A stretch of DNA of 48,869 nt from NCBI GenBank assembly GCA_029242935.1, contig JAQWSX010000043.1:1-48869 (forward strand). Reading direction: 5' to 3'. The notes under the pieces are model-generated. The model ran no database searches. It saw only the letters and a program-made list of their open reading frames with translations, and was not told the origin of the DNA. Source of the DNA: Akkermansiaceae bacterium. GTDB taxonomy: Bacteria; Verrucomicrobiota; Verrucomicrobiia; Verrucomicrobiales; Akkermansiaceae. Below, in pieces: positions 46,167-48,869 of this stretch. The translations under genes were made by a program, and so were the position numbers. Positions within the stretch are counted from its first letter, which is position 1, and each line of letters starts with the position of its first letter.

Positions 46167-47135
46167 ATGAATTCACGATTGGCAATAGCGATCATGGCCC
46201 TATTAATAAAGGTGGCTCTTGGAGATGGCGTGGCGGAGGCGAACAAACTGATCAGTCAGTCTAGGAAAAATGACGTGGAGGCTATGGCAGTCCTTGACCT
46301 AGTGGTGAGTGATTTAAAGGAGGAAGGAGTAACTAAGGTCATCGAGTGGGTCATCGAGAATGGCTACGCCCAAGAAAGGAAGAAGGTCGGAGATCTAATC
46401 TGGTCGATCCCCGAGAATGATCAATTGATGGTGAAGTATGTAAAAATCTTGGGGTTTTATGGGGAAAGGGAACAACTAGAAGCAGTGATAAAGAAATTGC
46501 CCAGTGGGAACGTTCACCAAAGGGCCAAATTTCGACTCGCCTTATTAATAGCAGAGGACGCGCAAAGAGACTTAACGCTAACAGATACCGAACGTGCTAA
46601 GGAGAATCAGACAGTCGTGAACATTTTACATAAGCTGGAAAAAGAGGATGATTTAGATGAATTTCTCCAGCGCTGGATCAAGGATTTAAGATATAAGGTC
46701 ACCCACTTGGTGGTGGGTTGTGAAGCGCCAGAGATTGAAGGGTTCGATCAAGACGGAAAAAGATTCCGCTTGAGCGATTATCGGGGAAAAGTAGTTCTCC
46801 TGCCGTTTTGGGGTATCTGGTGAGGGCCCTGCAGATCGATGTTTCCCTACGAGCGGTCGCTCGTTGAAAAGTGGGAAGACGAACCTTTTGCTTTGGTCGG
46901 TGTAAACACTGACCCTCCAGAGCGGCTCTCAAAGTATGTCAAAAATGGCACGATTACTTGGCGTAATTTTCGAGATGGGAAAGCAGGGGGGCCGATTTCA
47001 AGCAAATGGGACATCGTAGGCTGGCCAACCATCTACGTATTGGATCATAAAGGAATAATCAGGCACGTGGGGCAGTTGAAAGAAGATCTAGATAAGACTT
47101 TAACGAAGCTCATCAGGGAGGCGAAGAAGAACTAA
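46167..47135 (+). CDS. Secreted TlpA/thioredoxin-like selenoprotein with W-U-G-P-C active site
   Basis: 322 residues with an in-frame TGA at 46821-46823 read as selenocysteine 219. The start ATG 46167 gives a signal peptide (MNSRLAIAIMALLIKVALG); an open frame continues upstream to 46017 but looks non-coding. Residues about 25-180 are a helical domain of unknown function. From about 183 the AhpC/TSA-TlpA fold begins (CEAPEIEGFDQDGKRFRLSDYRGKVVLLPFW). The active site is W-U-G-P-C, then MFPYERSLVEKW, FALVGVNTDPP and the cis-proline loop GWPTIYVLDHKG. The frame after the TGA is exactly the C-terminal half of the same domain. A SECIS-like hairpin lies at 46849-46864. Likely a periplasmic thiol-disulfide or peroxide redox enzyme. 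A single-base nonsense change is the alternative. Confidence 0.87.
46821..46823 (+). other. In-frame TGA proposed as selenocysteine codon (residue 219)
   Basis: It stands at the first, nucleophilic cysteine of the thioredoxin W-C-G-P-C motif. The codons on both sides (TGG before, GGG CCC TGC after) keep the motif otherwise intact, so the frame is unbroken. Confidence 0.82.
46849..46864 (+). promoter_or_regulatory. Candidate bacterial SECIS hairpin in the thioredoxin-like gene
   Basis: ACGAGC (46849-46854) pairs perfectly with GCTCGT (46859-46864) around the loop GGTC. The loop starts 31 bases after the TGA, within the usual 16-37 window, and its first two bases are G. The inner GAGC/GCTC pairs and the GGT loop match the miaB hairpin. 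Confidence 0.78.
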
Positions 47136-47232
47136 CCGGAACAAATATTTATCAAACGCCCGATAGGAAGTCCAAAATCATTGCGCATCTCAGGCTGCGA
47201 TGGTTGGCACTTTTTGAGCACAATATTGCGCA

Positions 47233-48869
47233 ATGAACTTTATTCTCGCCCCCATCTTACTCTTTCTACTCTCTGGCGCGATACTTGCCGAAAACTGGAA
47301 ACTCCAGCCTCTGAAGTATAATAATCCCGATCTCATCGTCGATCTAGGCGTCGGACTTTGGGCCTGGCCCCTGCCGATGGACTACGATGGGGATGGTGAC
47401 TTAGATTTGATCGTCTCATGCCCAGACAAACCCAGCAACGGCCTCTATTTTTTTGAAAACCCAACACAAGATTCCTCAGTCAAAATGCCGGTTTTTAGAC
47501 CGGGCGTCCACATCGCAAAAACCGGTCACAATATTCAGATCAGCTATGTCAAAGGTGAAGCACGTATCCTGCGCGAAAACCGGGAATATATCGACTTTCG
47601 TACCAACCAATTCAGCCGACTCGACAAAGTCTATCCCACTTCAAAAATTCACCAAGGCAAAGGCCGCACCCGCGCGAACATGTGGCGTTACATCGATTGG
47701 GAACAGGATGGTGATCAGGACCTCATCGTAGGAATCGGCGACTGGTCGGACTACGAGTGGGATCACGCCTATGATGCGCAAGGCCGCTGGCAGAATGGCC
47801 CACTGCACGGTTGGGTATATCTGATCAAGAACGAGGGCGGCAAATACACAAAGAATCCCGTGAAAATCGAAGCTGGCGGCGCACCAATTGACGTCTATGG
47901 CTGGCCAAGCCCGAACTTCGCGGACTTTGATGGAGACGGTGACCTTGACTTGCTATGCGGAGAGTTCCTCGATGGCTTCACCTATTTCCAAAATATCGGC
48001 TCCGCCACCAACCCAGAATACGGCGCCGGCTTAAAACTAGTGGGCGCAGATGGACAGGCTCTCGCGATGCACTTGCAAATGATCACGCCCACTGCGCTCG
48101 ATTGGGACAAAGACGGCGACTTTGATCTTATCGTCGGTGACGAAGACGGACGCGTCGCCTTAGTAGAAAATGTCTCTCCAGAAGGGGCGAGTCTTCCGGT
48201 CTTCAAGCAACCGATTTACTTCCAACAAGAAGCAGACGAGCTGAAGTTCGGCGCACTCGCCACACCATTTGCCCACGATTGGGATAAAGACGGTGACGAA
48301 GATATTCTTTGCGGAAATACCGCCGGCAATATTGCTCTCTTCACTAACCTCGATGGCAAAGGCACGAAATGGTCGGCTCCGGAATTACTAAAAGCTGATC
48401 ATAAGGTGTTTCGGATTATGGCGGGGGCAAATGGTTCGATCCAGGGGCCTGCCGAAGCAAAGTGGGGCTACACCACTCTATCGGTTGCAGACTGGAATGA
48501 TGACGGTCACGACGATATCCTAGTCAACTCCATCTGGCCCAAGCTTCAGTTGCTACGCAACACCGGAAGCGGCCTTACTCAAGAACCTCTTTCCTTTTGG
48601 TCAAAGGAGCTACCACCCGCCTTCTACTGGTGGCAAAACCTTGCTGAAAACCTGCAGATTCAATGGCGAACCACCCCACTCGCAACGGATTTTGATGCGG
48701 ACGGAAAGCTTGATCTCGTCATACTCGACCAAGAGGGATTCCTCACCTGCCAGAGCCGGGCCCGAATGGAAACCCGCATCTTTCTTGATGAAGATCTTCA
48801 TCCGGTGAGACTGAACGCCGTCACAGCAGGAGGCTCAGGCCGGGTAAAACTCGCGGTGGTCGACTGGGA
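47233..48869 (+). CDS. Secreted FG-GAP/VCBS repeat protein, C-terminus beyond the window
   Basis: 545 codons from ATG 47233 to the window end with no stop. Signal peptide MNFILAPILLFLLSGAILA. The mature part repeats calcium-binding FG-GAP/VCBS blades with D-x-D-G-D-x-D-L motifs: MDYDGDGDLDLIVS, DWEQDGDQDLIVG, ADFDGDGDLDLLCG, DWDKDGDFDLIVG, DWDKDGDEDILCG, DWNDDGHDDILVN and DFDADGKLDLVIL. This predicts a seven-bladed or so beta-propeller, held by calcium, typical of large exported proteins in this superphylum. No catalytic domain is visible before the edge. Its role may be adhesion or carbohydrate binding. Ninety-seven bases separate it from the Sec gene. Confidence 0.87.
   Translation, partial: MNFILAPILLFLLSGAILAENWKLQPLKYNNPDLIVDLGVGLWAWPLPMDYDGDGDLDLIVSCPDKPSNGLYFFENPTQDSSVKMPVFRPGVHIAKTGHNIQISYVKGEARILRENREYIDFRTNQFSRLDKVYPTSKIHQGKGRTRANMWRYIDWEQDGDQDLIVGIGDWSDYEWDHAYDAQGRWQNGPLHGWVYLIKNEGGKYTKNPVKIEAGGAPIDVYGWPSPNFADFDGDGDLDLLCGEFLDGFTYFQNIGSATNPEYGAGLKLVGADGQALAMHLQMITPTALDWDKDGDFDLIVGDEDGRVALVENVSPEGASLPVFKQPIYFQQEADELKFGALATPFAHDWDKDGDEDILCGNTAGNIALFTNLDGKGTKWSAPELLKADHKVFRIMAGANGSIQGPAEAKWGYTTLSVADWNDDGHDDILVNSIWPKLQLLRNTGSGLTQEPLSFWSKELPPAFYWWQNLAENLQIQWRTTPLATDFDADGKLDLVILDQEGFLTCQSRARMETRIFLDEDLHPVRLNAVTAGGSGRVKLAVVDW

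Overview
The window is bacterial chromosome, most probably from a free-living, probably aquatic Verrucomicrobiota. The pointers are a Chlamydiae/Verrucomicrobia-type small basic protein (25488-25643), a Planctomycete-cytochrome/DUF1549/DUF1553 protein paired with a DUF1501 protein (18552-22973), a PEP-CTERM protein (38450-39178), a menaquinone-type methyltransferase, and Kdo synthesis (kdsB) implying a Gram-negative envelope. This taxonomic call rests on gene content only. I saw no rRNA, tRNA, IS element, prophage or CRISPR array.

The main result is two genes that look split by an in-frame TGA but read as selenoproteins. In miaB (minus strand, 9213-10643) TGA stands exactly at the first Fe-S cluster cysteine, giving YG-U-QMNERD. 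In a secreted thioredoxin-like protein (plus strand, 46167-47135) TGA stands at the first cysteine of the thioredoxin motif, giving W-U-G-P-C. Each TGA is followed, 25 or 31 bases before the loop, by a perfect hairpin of the form GAGC-(A)GGT(Y)-GCTC. That fits bacterial SECIS elements, which lie just downstream of the UGA with a G near the start of the apical loop. TGA is an ordinary stop in neighbouring genes (for example the ATGA overlaps kdsB/pyrG and pyrG/nagZ), so the whole code is not altered. Selenocysteine genes selA, selB, selC and selD are not in the window and must lie elsewhere if this is right.

Layout. 1-3433 (minus): hisC (cut by the window edge), menG/ubiE, a GNAT acetyltransferase and an ABC exporter. 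3583-6838 (plus): a YafK-type L,D-transpeptidase-fold protein and a secreted M1 peptidase. 6866-10643 (minus): a DHH/CBS diphosphatase, a membrane protein and the Sec-type miaB. 10923-11825 (plus): a Xer recombinase. 11834-18197 (minus): a three-gene operon with a giant coiled-coil membrane protein carrying five ~116-residue repeats, a terpenoid-cyclase-fold protein and a TPR protein. 18552-22973: the PSCyt/PSD1 and DUF1501 pair. 22970-29380: a nuclease-fold protein, a ROK-like protein, the small basic protein with a clear terminator, a pseudouridine synthase, acetyl-CoA synthetase and a coiled-coil protein.

29419-34082 is a replication-initiation neighbourhood: dnaN and dnaA on the minus strand, a sodium/solute symporter, and one perfect DnaA box (34002-34010) beside weaker boxes and a 12-A tract upstream of dnaA. 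34083-37503 is a tight kdsB-pyrG-nagZ operon: PyrG makes CTP, the co-substrate of KdsB, and NagZ is a wall-recycling enzyme. From 37504 to the end lies a looser accessory region of mostly secreted proteins: a new-looking GWEPF repeat protein, the PEP-CTERM protein, a glycine-zipper lipoprotein, an I78-inhibitor-like protein, a 35-residue lipoprotein, an SMP-30-like lactonase, a serine beta-lactamase-fold lipoprotein, an SGNH hydrolase, the Sec thioredoxin-like protein and an FG-GAP/VCBS repeat protein that runs off the end.
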